Source: Pseudoxanthomonas helianthi | GTDB lineage: Bacteria > Pseudomonadota > Gammaproteobacteria > Xanthomonadales > Xanthomonadaceae | Length of the DNA stretch: 64,000 nucleotides | Assembly: GCF_017939625.1 (NCBI RefSeq) | Contig: NZ_JAGKTC010000003.1 | Location: forward strand, 124,001-188,000 | Direction of reading: 5' to 3' | Part shown: piece by piece, positions 27,734 through 36,427 of the stretch | Numbering within the stretch: the first letter of the stretch is position 1 | Layout of the letters: every line of letters starts with the position of its first letter | The notes under the pieces: model-generated | The model's input: only the letters and a program-made list of their open reading frames with translations | What the model was told of the DNA's origin: nothing | Databases searched by the model: none | Program-made: the position numbers and the translations under genes

Positions 27734-30700
27734 ATGAAAAGCGGACATTCCTTGAGACAGAAGTGCCTGATCGTCGCCATCGGTTCCCTGCTGGCCGCAG
27801 GCACCGTCCATGGCCAATCAACGGTGGGCAGCATCTATGGCCAGGTACCGGCCGGCGAAGGCCAGACCATCGTCATCCACAACACGGCGACGGGTGCGAC
27901 GCGCGAGATCGCGGTGGGCAGCAACGGCCGCTACACCGCCGCGCAATTGCCGGTGGGTACCTACACCGTCACCTTGCAGCGCGACGGCAAGGTCGTGCAG
28001 ACACAGGAGAACGTGGTCCTGCGCGTGGGGCAGGGCGAGAACGTTTCGTTCGCCGGCGGTGGCGACAACGTACAGCAGCTCGACCAGGTCACCGTCCGGG
28101 GCTCCCGCGCCGCCATCGACGTGACGTCGGTCGACTCGCGCACTGTGCTCACCTCCGAGCAATTGAAGGCACTGCCGCTGGCCCGTTCCGCCGAAGCCGC
28201 GGCGCTGTTGGCGCCGGGCGTGGTGCCGGGCACCACCGCGGCCAGCGGCCGTTTCGGTGCGCCGCTGTCCAGCTTCGGCGGCGCCTCGGTGGTGGAGAAT
28301 GTCTATTACGTCAACGGCTTCAACACCACCGATCCCAACCAGGGCCAGGGCGGCCTGACCCTGCCTTACGGCGCGATCGACCAGGAAGAAATCTATACCG
28401 GTGGCTATAGCGCGAAGTACGGCCGTTCGGAAGGCGGAGTTCTGAACATCCTTGGCAAGAGCGGTACCAACGAATGGAAGTTCGGTGGCACGGCGGTGTT
28501 CTTCCCCAGCTGGTCCCGGGCCGACCAGACCGATCTCTATTACTCGCATTTGCCGATGAACGCCTTCGGCACGCCGACCGCGCAAGCCGCCCAGACGGGA
28601 ATGCTGTACAGCCCGCGCAGCGAGAACGAGTCGTCGACCCAGACTTACGACGCCTACATCGGCGGCCCGATCCTGCGCGACCGTCTGTTCTTCTTCGTCG
28701 CAGCCGAACAGAGCAATACCGATGGCCACTCCGTCGGTTCGGTGACCTCGGACACCTACACCGAATCCAGTTCGGAAAACCGCAAGCTGTACGCGAAGAT
28801 CAACTGGAACATCACCGACAACCACTTGCTGGAACTGACTGGTGACTACAACAACATCGACAGCACGAGCACGCAGTACCACTACGATTTCCTGAACCGC
28901 AAGCGCGGCGACGTCAAACCGAACAGCCAGAGCGACGGCACCAACGGTGGCCGCTTCTGGGCGGCGAAGTACACGGGCTACCTGACCGACACGCTGACCC
29001 TCAGCGCCCAGTACGGCAAGATGGACCTGAAGTCGGAGACCATACCGGTCGGCCTGGACACGACCAACGCGTTCGTCGGCAGTCCGGAGTTCCAGAATCC
29101 GGCCTACAACGGCGGAACGCCGATCCGCAGCCAGCAAACACGCTCGTCGATCGCCGCACCCGGGGAGTTCAACACCAAGAACTGGCGCATCGACCTGAAC
29201 TGGGTGCTGGGCGCGCATACCCTCAACTTCGGCGTGGACCGGCTGGACTCCACCGCGGTGGACATCAACAGCAGCCTGCCGACCGGCCCAGGCTATTCAT
29301 GGTCGTATGGGCACACCGACTCGCCGACGATTCCGCTGAATCCGAACATCGGCGTTCCGGCCACGGCGGACTATCCGAATGGCGCGAGCGGTTATTACGT
29401 GACCAAGAACGTGCGCCGTACCGGCGGCGACCTGTATACCTACCAGCAGGCCGAATACCTGGAGGACAACTGGCAAGTCACCGACCGCCTGCTGTTGACG
29501 CTGGGCATCCGCCATGACAGCTATCGGAACGAGAACACCCACCACGATACCTACGTCGAGCAGAACAACCTGTGGCAGCCGCGCTTTGGGTTCAGTTGGG
29601 ACGCGCACGGCGACAGCAGTCTGAAAGTGTTCGGCAACCTGGGCCGCTACGACATGAACCAGCCGCTTTCCTCGGATGGCTGGCTGGCCAACAGCGCGCT
29701 CAACACTCAGCAGTACTACACCTACAGCGGCATCGATTCGAATGGCGTGCCGACCGGCCTGACCCAGATGACGGAGCCGGTTTCGATCAACGGTTCCTAC
29801 GGCCAGAGCCCGGACTTCCACCTGATCTACGCCAAGGACCTGAAGCCACAGGCACAGGACGAGCTCATCCTGGGCTTCGTCAAGGCGCTCGATTCGCACA
29901 ACACCTTCGGCGCCAAGTTCACCCATCGCGAGTTGCGCAGCGTCATCGACGATTTCTGCAACGGCACGAACGCCGACGGTGGGCCGGATTTCGACGGCAA
30001 GGCCATGGGCCATTTCGACAAGGCCGAGGCGATGGGCATCGAGGTCGACTACGAAGGGGACCCCTGGTGCCGGCAGATCAATCCCGGCATCGACAACGTC
30101 ATCGTGGTGAAGGATACGTCCGGCGTGTATCACGACGTGCCGATGACCGCCGCCGAAATGGGCTTCCCGAAATTGAAGCGCAAGTACAACGGTTTGAACT
30201 TCTTCGTCGAGCATGCCTTCGACGGGAAGTGGTACGGCAAGTTCGACTACACCTGGTCGCGCGCCTACGGCAATAGCGAAGGCCAGAGCCAGACCCGCAG
30301 CGACTCGATCGGCGGCACCCAGCAAACCGACTGGGACAACCCCGCGGTAATGGTGAACGCCAACGGTCCGTACGGTTACGACCATACCCACCAGATCAAG
30401 CTGTTCGGCTATTACCAGCTGAACCGCGAATGGCAGGTGTCCGGCAACCTGACGATGGTCTCCGGCGGGCCCAAGTACTGCCTGGGCAAGTACGGACCGG
30501 ATCAGACCAAGCCCTATGGCTACGGCGGCTTCTACTGGTGCGATGGCCAGTGGACTCTGAATTCCGAGGGCAGCCTGGTGCCGGTTCCGGGGACAGGCCA
30601 GCCCACGCCTCCCGGCAAGAAGGGACGCCTGGGCTGGAACAACTCGATCAACCTGGGCGTGCATTACCGGCCGGCGTTCGCCGATCACAAGCTTGGCTTC

Positions 30701-30859
30701 CATTTCGACGTGTTCAACCTGCTCAACGAGCAGACGGCACTGAACCGGAACTGGAACTACAGCCCGGACAACCCGCAGAGCGGCTGGCCGATGTACGAAA
30801 TGCCGACCAACACCCAGGCGCCGCGCTCGGCGCGCTTCAGCATCACCTACGACTACTGA
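27734..30859 (+). CDS. TonB-dependent receptor with N-terminal carboxypeptidase-like domain (Oar-like)
   Basis: A 1041-residue outer-membrane receptor. After a signal peptide (IGSLLAAGTVHG) comes a small beta-sandwich of the carboxypeptidase regulatory type (about 30-110, TATGATREIAVGSNGRYTAAQ cut short here), then a TonB-box-like stretch before the plug (VTVRGSRAAIDV), the plug with YVNGFNTTDPNQGQ, and a 22-strand barrel ending in FSITYDY with aromatic terminus. It lies 219 bp after GH31 on the same strand. Uptake of GalNAc-containing glycans is inferred from this place. It is a paralogue of the receptor at 58574. Confidence 0.9.
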   Translation: MKSGHSLRQKCLIVAIGSLLAAGTVHGQSTVGSIYGQVPAGEGQTIVIHNTATGATREIAVGSNGRYTAAQLPVGTYTVTLQRDGKVVQTQENVVLRVGQGENVSFAGGGDNVQQLDQVTVRGSRAAIDVTSVDSRTVLTSEQLKALPLARSAEAAALLAPGVVPGTTAASGRFGAPLSSFGGASVVENVYYVNGFNTTDPNQGQGGLTLPYGAIDQEEIYTGGYSAKYGRSEGGVLNILGKSGTNEWKFGGTAVFFPSWSRADQTDLYYSHLPMNAFGTPTAQAAQTGMLYSPRSENESSTQTYDAYIGGPILRDRLFFFVAAEQSNTDGHSVGSVTSDTYTESSSENRKLYAKINWNITDNHLLELTGDYNNIDSTSTQYHYDFLNRKRGDVKPNSQSDGTNGGRFWAAKYTGYLTDTLTLSAQYGKMDLKSETIPVGLDTTNAFVGSPEFQNPAYNGGTPIRSQQTRSSIAAPGEFNTKNWRIDLNWVLGAHTLNFGVDRLDSTAVDINSSLPTGPGYSWSYGHTDSPTIPLNPNIGVPATADYPNGASGYYVTKNVRRTGGDLYTYQQAEYLEDNWQVTDRLLLTLGIRHDSYRNENTHHDTYVEQNNLWQPRFGFSWDAHGDSSLKVFGNLGRYDMNQPLSSDGWLANSALNTQQYYTYSGIDSNGVPTGLTQMTEPVSINGSYGQSPDFHLIYAKDLKPQAQDELILGFVKALDSHNTFGAKFTHRELRSVIDDFCNGTNADGGPDFDGKAMGHFDKAEAMGIEVDYEGDPWCRQINPGIDNVIVVKDTSGVYHDVPMTAAEMGFPKLKRKYNGLNFFVEHAFDGKWYGKFDYTWSRAYGNSEGQSQTRSDSIGGTQQTDWDNPAVMVNANGPYGYDHTHQIKLFGYYQLNREWQVSGNLTMVSGGPKYCLGKYGPDQTKPYGYGGFYWCDGQWTLNSEGSLVPVPGTGQPTPPGKKGRLGWNNSINLGVHYRPAFADHKLGFHFDVFNLLNEQTALNRNWNYSPDNPQSGWPMYEMPTNTQAPRSARFSITYDY

Positions 30860-30867
30860 GTCGATGG

Positions 30868-30924
30868 GGATCTCGCGGCACCGTTCCGACGGCCGGCCCG
30901 GCCATGACGGCGGTGCCGCGATCC
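30868..30924 (+). other. Long imperfect hairpin after the first TonB receptor
   Basis: CGCGGCACCG (30874-30883) pairs with CGGTGCCGCG (30911-30920), extended by GGAT/ATCC with a 2-nt bulge. An inner GGCCGG/CCGGCC palindrome fills the loop. It starts 9 bp after the stop, has no T-run, and may protect the upstream message or reduce expression of the next gene. Confidence 0.55.
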
Positions 30925-31004
30925 AGCAAGAAAGACTTCCGCTTCGCCCTGCGCACCGTCTTGCACGACGCGCCGCACGATCCATCACAGATACGGGAAA
31001 CAAG

Positions 31005-33980
31005 ATGTCTGCAAACCGCCGCAACCACCGCATCGCCCTGACCGGCCTGTCCATCGCCTTGGCCGCCGCAATGGCCGCCGGCCCGCTCGCTGCGCAGGAA
31101 GCGCCGGCGGAACAGGACAAGAAGGACGAGAAGGCCACCGAACTGGCCCGCATCGAGGTCACCGGTTCCAACATCAAGCGCACCGACGTGGAAACCGCGT
31201 CGCCGGTGCAGATCATCAGCAGGCAGGACATCGAAAACATGGGTGCCCGCACCCTGTTGCAGGTGCTGGACAACCTGCCGGCCGCGCGTCCTGCGCAGGT
31301 CGACTCGAAGTCGCTGTTCACCGGCTCGGATGGCGCGTCGCAAGCCAATCTGCGCGGACTCGGCGCGCAGGGCACGCTGGTGCTGTTGAACGGCCGTCGC
31401 CTGTCGTACTACGGCGCGCCGGCGGGCTTCCAGACCCAGTTCGTCAACATCGATTCGATCCCGGCCGCGGCGATCGAACGCATGGAAGTGCTGACCGATG
31501 GCGCCTCGGCCGTGTACGGCACCGATGCGGTGGCCGGCGTGATCAACGTGATCACCAAGCGCGAGTACAAGGGCCTGGAAGTCAATCTCGTCACCGACAA
31601 GTCGTCGCGATTCGACAGCTACGGCGAGCACCAGGCCAGCATCACCGGCGGTTTCGGCGACCTCGATGAAGACCGCTACAACGTCTATGCCTCGGTCAAC
31701 CTGTATCGGCGCGATCCGATCCCGCTGAGCGAGATGTACGACAAGAAGCCGGCCCAGTACTACATCAACAATCCGAACTACATCAACAACCTGCGCATCG
31801 GCACCGGCAGCGCGCCGGGCGTCTTCAATCCGGGCTATTACTACGCCATCGATCCGGTGACGAAAGTACGCCGGGACGAAGCGGCGCCGGGCTGCAACAA
31901 CGTGCTCGCAGTGGCGACCGGCACGCGCTGCATCTGGCAGACCTGGTTGAACAACGAGATCGAAGGCGGTGCGAAATCCGAGCGCGTCACCGCCTACGTC
32001 AACGGCCATTTCCTCATCGGCGAGAACACCGAAGCCTTCGCCGAGGCGACCTACACCGACATCGACCTGACCGCCAACGGCGGCACGCCGCGCGCGTTCG
32101 GCACCACCACCGGCAACCCGCAGAGTTGGTTCTCGCGCAATACCGGTACCACCGTCAACCAATTCCTGACGCCGTGGCTCGGCCCGGACAACGAGTACAA
32201 CCATGCCAGTCCGGAACTGAAGGCGATAAACGGCGGCGTGGTTGGCCTGAGTTACCTGCTGCAGGACGTCGGCGGCAACCATTTCGGCCAGCGCAATACC
32301 GACAAGAGCTACCGGGTATTGGCCGGGCTGAAGGGCAGTCTCGGCGACTGGAACTGGGAAACCGCGTTCGCCAGCGCCGGCACCCATTCGGTCACCTACC
32401 AGACCACCAACGTCAACATCGACGGTTTCATCAAGGCGTTCGGTCCATTCACCATCGATCCGGGTACCGGTCGCGTGATCATTTCCGACCACCCGGCCTA
32501 CAAGTTCGGCGAGATCAGCGAAGCCAACGCGGCGCTGATCCGCGAGGCGTTCCCGACTTTCGACATCCAGTCGTGGACGCGCCTGCACACGCTCGACGGC
32601 AAGATCGAAGGCCCGCTGTTCAACCTGCCGGCAGGCGAAGTGCGCGCGGCGTTCGGCTTCAACGCGACCCGCGAGACCTTCTACACGCCCGGCAACGAGG
32701 ACGCGGCCAACGGCAAGATCACCCAGCAGGGCGGCTCGTGGTTCGATGGCAAGCGCAACACCTATGCGCTGTTCGCCGAGGCCGTGGCGCCGATCACCGA
32801 GAAGCTGGAACTCGACATGGCGGTGCGCTTGGACAAGTACCCGAACTTCAGCGCCAACGTCGCGCCGAAGATCGGCATCAAGTACCAGGCGCTGCCCCAG
32901 CTGTTGCTGCGTGGTACCTACTCGGAAGGTTTCCGCGCTCCCAGCCTGGCCGAATCCGGCACCGGCGGCGTGTACGCGCAGATCGGCGGCTACCGCGACG
33001 AAACCCGTTGCGCGGAGACCAACGCGATCGCCACCTTGCTGCGCCAGTCGCAGCGCCAGACCGACGTGGACCTGGGCAACTCGCTGTACAACTCGGACTG
33101 CAGCCGCAACGTGGCGCGCATGACCCGGCCCAACCCCGACCTGAAGCCGGAGAAGGCCAAGATTTCCACGCTGGGCTTCGTGTGGGAACCGGCCAAGTGG
33201 CTGTCGGTGTCGGCCGACTGGTGGTTCATCTACCGTCGCAACGAGATCGTCGCGCCGGATTACAGCAATCCGGAAGAAATCATCGAGATGACCCGCTTCC
33301 CGATCACCGAGACCGACCAGGCCAACCTGGCCGCGCTGGCGGCAATGTGCGCGGATCCGGCCAGCGGCGTCACCTGCCCGGGTACGTTGCCGAGCTACAG
33401 CACCGGCAATGTGGCCAGCGTCATTGGCCAGTACAAGAATCGTGGTCGCACCCTGGTCGATGGCTTCGACATCGACGCGCGCAGCCGTTTCGACCTGGGC
33501 GACTACGGCAACCTGAACATCGGCGTGGCCGCGACCATCGCGCGCCGCAACATGTACAACTTCGACGATGGATCCGGCTGGTACTACGGCAACTTCGTCG
33601 GTTACTACGGCAACCCGCGGCTGCGCGCCACGCTGAACGCCGACTGGAGCTATGGCGAAGTCACCACCAGCTTTTTCGTCAACTACGTCGGCAAGACCAA
33701 GTGGGCGTGGGACAAGTACGACGCGCTCGACAACAACGCCGAAACCTGCACCGGCGGTTACGTGGCGGTGGCGCCCAGCGACTGCGACGGAGTGCCGGCT
33801 TGGTGGACGGCCAACCTCGGCCTGAACTGGCAGCCGGACGACCATTGGCATGTCGGCTTCACCCTGAAGAACCTGTTCAACCGCAAGCCGTTCTTCGACC
33901 CCAACGACTGGATGACCTATTCCGGCTACGCCAGCAACCTGGGCCGCAGCTACAGCTTCAGCGTCGGCTACAAGTTCTGA
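31005..33980 (+). CDS. TonB-dependent receptor
   Basis: A 991-residue outer-membrane receptor of the type common in Xanthomonadaceae and Caulobacter carbohydrate loci. Visible are the signal peptide (LSIALAAAMAAGPLAAQ), a TonB box region before the plug (ARIEVTGSNIKRTDVE), plug motifs LRGLGAQGTLVLLNGRR and DGASAVYGTDAVAGVINV, and the C-terminal SYSFSVGYKF with terminal aromatic residue. The ATG at 31005 follows GGGAAACAAG. It differs from the receptor just upstream by lacking the carboxypeptidase-like domain. The pair probably serves different sizes or parts of the same glycan. Confidence 0.92.
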   Translation: MSANRRNHRIALTGLSIALAAAMAAGPLAAQEAPAEQDKKDEKATELARIEVTGSNIKRTDVETASPVQIISRQDIENMGARTLLQVLDNLPAARPAQVDSKSLFTGSDGASQANLRGLGAQGTLVLLNGRRLSYYGAPAGFQTQFVNIDSIPAAAIERMEVLTDGASAVYGTDAVAGVINVITKREYKGLEVNLVTDKSSRFDSYGEHQASITGGFGDLDEDRYNVYASVNLYRRDPIPLSEMYDKKPAQYYINNPNYINNLRIGTGSAPGVFNPGYYYAIDPVTKVRRDEAAPGCNNVLAVATGTRCIWQTWLNNEIEGGAKSERVTAYVNGHFLIGENTEAFAEATYTDIDLTANGGTPRAFGTTTGNPQSWFSRNTGTTVNQFLTPWLGPDNEYNHASPELKAINGGVVGLSYLLQDVGGNHFGQRNTDKSYRVLAGLKGSLGDWNWETAFASAGTHSVTYQTTNVNIDGFIKAFGPFTIDPGTGRVIISDHPAYKFGEISEANAALIREAFPTFDIQSWTRLHTLDGKIEGPLFNLPAGEVRAAFGFNATRETFYTPGNEDAANGKITQQGGSWFDGKRNTYALFAEAVAPITEKLELDMAVRLDKYPNFSANVAPKIGIKYQALPQLLLRGTYSEGFRAPSLAESGTGGVYAQIGGYRDETRCAETNAIATLLRQSQRQTDVDLGNSLYNSDCSRNVARMTRPNPDLKPEKAKISTLGFVWEPAKWLSVSADWWFIYRRNEIVAPDYSNPEEIIEMTRFPITETDQANLAALAAMCADPASGVTCPGTLPSYSTGNVASVIGQYKNRGRTLVDGFDIDARSRFDLGDYGNLNIGVAATIARRNMYNFDDGSGWYYGNFVGYYGNPRLRATLNADWSYGEVTTSFFVNYVGKTKWAWDKYDALDNNAETCTGGYVAVAPSDCDGVPAWWTANLGLNWQPDDHWHVGFTLKNLFNRKPFFDPNDWMTYSGYASNLGRSYSFSVGYKF

Positions 33981-34014
33981 GCCGGGCCGCGCCGGTTCGC
34001 CGGCGGCGACGCAC

Positions 34015-34042
34015 TCCGACGCCGGGTCCGTCCGGCGTCGGA
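34015..34042 (+). other. Perfect 11-bp hairpin after the second TonB receptor
   Basis: TCCGACGCCGG (34015-34025) pairs perfectly with CCGGCGTCGGA (34032-34042) around GTCCGT. It lies 35 bp after the receptor stop and 69 bp before the next start. No T-run follows, so it looks like an RNA stabiliser or partial terminator. Confidence 0.6.
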
Positions 34043-34110
34043 ACCGCCCGATGCAGTTCGATCATCGCTTTCTTCCTGTTGTATCCCGCAAGCAGATATC
34101 TGGAGGGGTC

Positions 34111-35376
34111 ATGCGCTACGTTGCCGCAGCATTGCTGGGCCTGATGTTTTCGTATGTCGGACTGGCCGAAGCCCAGACCGCTACCTCGGTGCCGCTCGGC
34201 GGCAACGCCTACATCACCGTGGCGCCCAAGAACGCCGCCGAAACCATCAACGACACCGGACTGCACAATTGGACTTCGTCGCAGACGGTGGTCAGCACCT
34301 ATTTCTACGCGGGGCAGGCGGGGACGTTGGACCTGTCGCTGGCCGGTTCGCTGGCCGGCGCCAGCCATAGCCAGGTCAAGGTCAGCCTGGGCGGCCAGAC
34401 GCGGACGGCGGATCTGTATGGCACGGGGACATCCCCATTCCCCGTCGGCAGTTTTTACGTCGATGCGCCCGGCTACGTGAAGGTCGATTTGCAGGGCGTC
34501 TCCACCGACGGTAAGTACTTCGGCGACATCTCCGACCTGCTGATCGACGGCGCTGCGTCGACCGGCGCCGTGTTCGCCAACGACCCGGCCAATTTCTACT
34601 GGTCGCGGCGCGGTCCGTCGGTACACCTGGGCTTCGGTGTGCCGGCGAACACCGAGTACTTCTATAGCGAGATCACCGTGCCCCAGGGGCAGGATCCGGT
34701 CGGCACGTACTACATGGCCAACGGTTTCGACGTGGGCTATGCCGGCATCCAGGTGAATTCTCCGAAGGAACGCTGGGTGTTGTTCTCGGTGTGGGATTCG
34801 CCCACGGGCAGCACCACGCTCGTGCGCAAGGGCAGCCAGGTCATCACCAACGGGTTCGGCGGCGAGGGCACCGGCGGCCAGAGCCACCTGGTGTTCCCGT
34901 GGGTAGCCGGCAAGACCTACCGCTTCCTGACCCGCGCGCAACCCGATGGCAGCGGCAATACGCTGTATTCCTTCTGGTTCGGCGTGCCTGTCGACAAGAA
35001 GAATGCGAAGTCGGGCGTGGAATGGAAATTCCTGGCGACGTGGAAGTACGTCGGCAGGGTGTCCTACCTGACTTCCACGTATTCCTTCCTGGAGGGATTC
35101 AACCCCGCCACGGGATACCTGGGCCGCAGGGCTTCGTACGGGAACCAATGGGCGATCGGCGCCGACGGGACATGGACCGAGATCACCCGGGCCAGGTTCA
35201 CCGTGGACGCCACCGGTCGCAACCAGCAGCGCCTGGACTTCGCCGGCGGAGCGAACGGCAACGCATTCTTCCTGCGCAACGACGGCTTCTTCAGCGATAC
35301 CGTAGCGCCAGACCAGTACTTCGACCGTTCGGCCAACCTGATCCATCCGGAAGTGGATTTCAGCCAGCTTCCCTGA
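34111..35376 (+). CDS. Secreted DUF5077/DUF3472 protein
   Basis: A 421-residue exported protein with a signal peptide (AAALLGLMFSYVGLAEA). The first half (about 25-150, VPLGGNAYITVAPKNAAETI, DTGLHNW) matches DUF5077, a jelly-roll-like module. The second half (about 170-360, NFYWSRRGPSVHLGF, WVLFSVWDSP, GGQSHLVFPW) matches DUF3472. This pair is common in polysaccharide loci but no activity is established; carbohydrate binding is a reasonable guess. The ATG at 34111 follows GGAGGGG. It is the last gene of the GalNAc-glycan group and is followed by a terminator. Confidence 0.8.
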   Translation: MRYVAAALLGLMFSYVGLAEAQTATSVPLGGNAYITVAPKNAAETINDTGLHNWTSSQTVVSTYFYAGQAGTLDLSLAGSLAGASHSQVKVSLGGQTRTADLYGTGTSPFPVGSFYVDAPGYVKVDLQGVSTDGKYFGDISDLLIDGAASTGAVFANDPANFYWSRRGPSVHLGFGVPANTEYFYSEITVPQGQDPVGTYYMANGFDVGYAGIQVNSPKERWVLFSVWDSPTGSTTLVRKGSQVITNGFGGEGTGGQSHLVFPWVAGKTYRFLTRAQPDGSGNTLYSFWFGVPVDKKNAKSGVEWKFLATWKYVGRVSYLTSTYSFLEGFNPATGYLGRRASYGNQWAIGADGTWTEITRARFTVDATGRNQQRLDFAGGANGNAFFLRNDGFFSDTVAPDQYFDRSANLIHPEVDFSQLP

Positions 35377-35419
35377 GGCGGCCGGTCCGGTCGCGGGAGA
35401 TTGGTTCGAGCACGAGAAG

Positions 35420-35445
35420 ATCCCGCGCAAGCGGGATTTTCTCTG
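35420..35445 (+). terminator. Intrinsic terminator after the DUF3472 gene
   Basis: ATCCCGC (35420-35426) and GCGGGAT (35431-35437) form a 7-bp stem with a GCAA loop followed by TTTTCTCT. It marks the right end of the GH31-receptor transcription unit. Confidence 0.8.
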
Positions 35446-35551
35446 TGCGGGTTGTCGCTGAAGAAAGTAAAACTTCCGTCTGAAACACCGGGGAAATCAT
35501 TTTCCTTGGCTCCGGTTTGTCCGACACTGGCGCCCATGACGAGCCAGAGCG

Positions 35552-36394
35552 ATGCGTAGCAAGCTGTTCGTGCCCGGGGGGCGGCCGGAGCTGTTCGCCA
35601 AGGCGCTGGCCGGGCCGGCGGATGCGCTGTCGTTCGATCTGGAAGATTCGGTGCCCGAATCGGGCAAGGCGCGGGCGCGCGAAGACGTGGCTGCCTTCGT
35701 TCGCAGCCCGGAAGCCGTGGCCTCCGGCAAGCTGCTGATCGTGCGTGTCAACGCGCGGGACTCCGCCCATTTCGAACACGACCTGGCGGCCTTGGCAGGT
35801 GCGCCGCTGGACATCGTCAACCTGCCCAAGGTCGAATCCGCCGAGCAGGTACGTGCCGCGTCCAAAAGACTGCGGGCGATGTGGCCGCAGGGCGCGGTGC
35901 CCGATCTCCTCGCCAATATCGAAACGCCGCGCGGACTGCGCGAGTCGGCAGCGATCGCCGGCGCCGACGAAATACTGGTAGGCCTGCAACTGGGGCTGGG
36001 CGATCTGTTCGAGCCATTCGGCATCGACCGCTCGAAGCGCGAAAACCTGCATGCCGTGATGTTCGCGCTGCGCATGGCCGCGGCGGAAGCGGGTGTGTTC
36101 GCCTACGACGGGGCATTCGCGGGCATCGACGACGAAGCGGGCTTCCGCGCCGAAGCGGCGTTGTCGCGGTCGCTGGGCTTCCTCGGCAAGAGCTGCATCC
36201 ATCCACGCCAGGTCGAGTGGGCCAACGAGGTGTTTCGTGCCAGCGAGGCCGAAATCGCCCACGCACGCAAGGTCGTCGAAGCGGCGCAGGCCGCGCATGC
36301 GCAAGGCCGCGGCGCCTTCGTCGTCGACGGCCGCATGGTCGACGCACCGTATCTGAAACGCGCCGAAGCGACCTTGCGCGCCGCGCGGCCCTGA
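35552..36394 (+). CDS. CitE-like HpcH/HpaI-family acyl-CoA lyase
   Basis: A 280-residue TIM-barrel protein of the citrate lyase beta-subunit-like family. Motifs are MRSKLFVPGGRPELF, SFDLEDSVP (metal ligands), VRVNARDS, ANIETPRGL and GKSCIHPRQV. Members cleave hydroxyacyl-CoAs such as citramalyl-CoA, malyl-CoA or 3-hydroxy-3-methylglutaryl-like esters. No citrate lyase alpha or gamma subunits are nearby, so true citrate lyase is excluded. It is 33 bp upstream of the symporter and on the same strand as the later CoA-transferase, which could supply its CoA ester. The exact substrate is unknown. Confidence 0.87.
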   Translation: MRSKLFVPGGRPELFAKALAGPADALSFDLEDSVPESGKARAREDVAAFVRSPEAVASGKLLIVRVNARDSAHFEHDLAALAGAPLDIVNLPKVESAEQVRAASKRLRAMWPQGAVPDLLANIETPRGLRESAAIAGADEILVGLQLGLGDLFEPFGIDRSKRENLHAVMFALRMAAAEAGVFAYDGAFAGIDDEAGFRAEAALSRSLGFLGKSCIHPRQVEWANEVFRASEAEIAHARKVVEAAQAAHAQGRGAFVVDGRMVDAPYLKRAEATLRAARP

Positions 36395-36427
36395 CCACAG
36401 CACCGAATCCGAGCCGAGACGCGACGA

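Noticed and set aside
24101-27817. 1238-codon open frame on the minus strand opposite GH31
   Set aside because: It is a high-GC shadow of the GH31 gene with no recognisable domain and unnatural His/Gln/Arg-rich composition.
35552-36394. Citrate lyase beta subunit
   Set aside because: No alpha, gamma or accessory citrate lyase genes occur nearby; it is a stand-alone CitE-like lyase.
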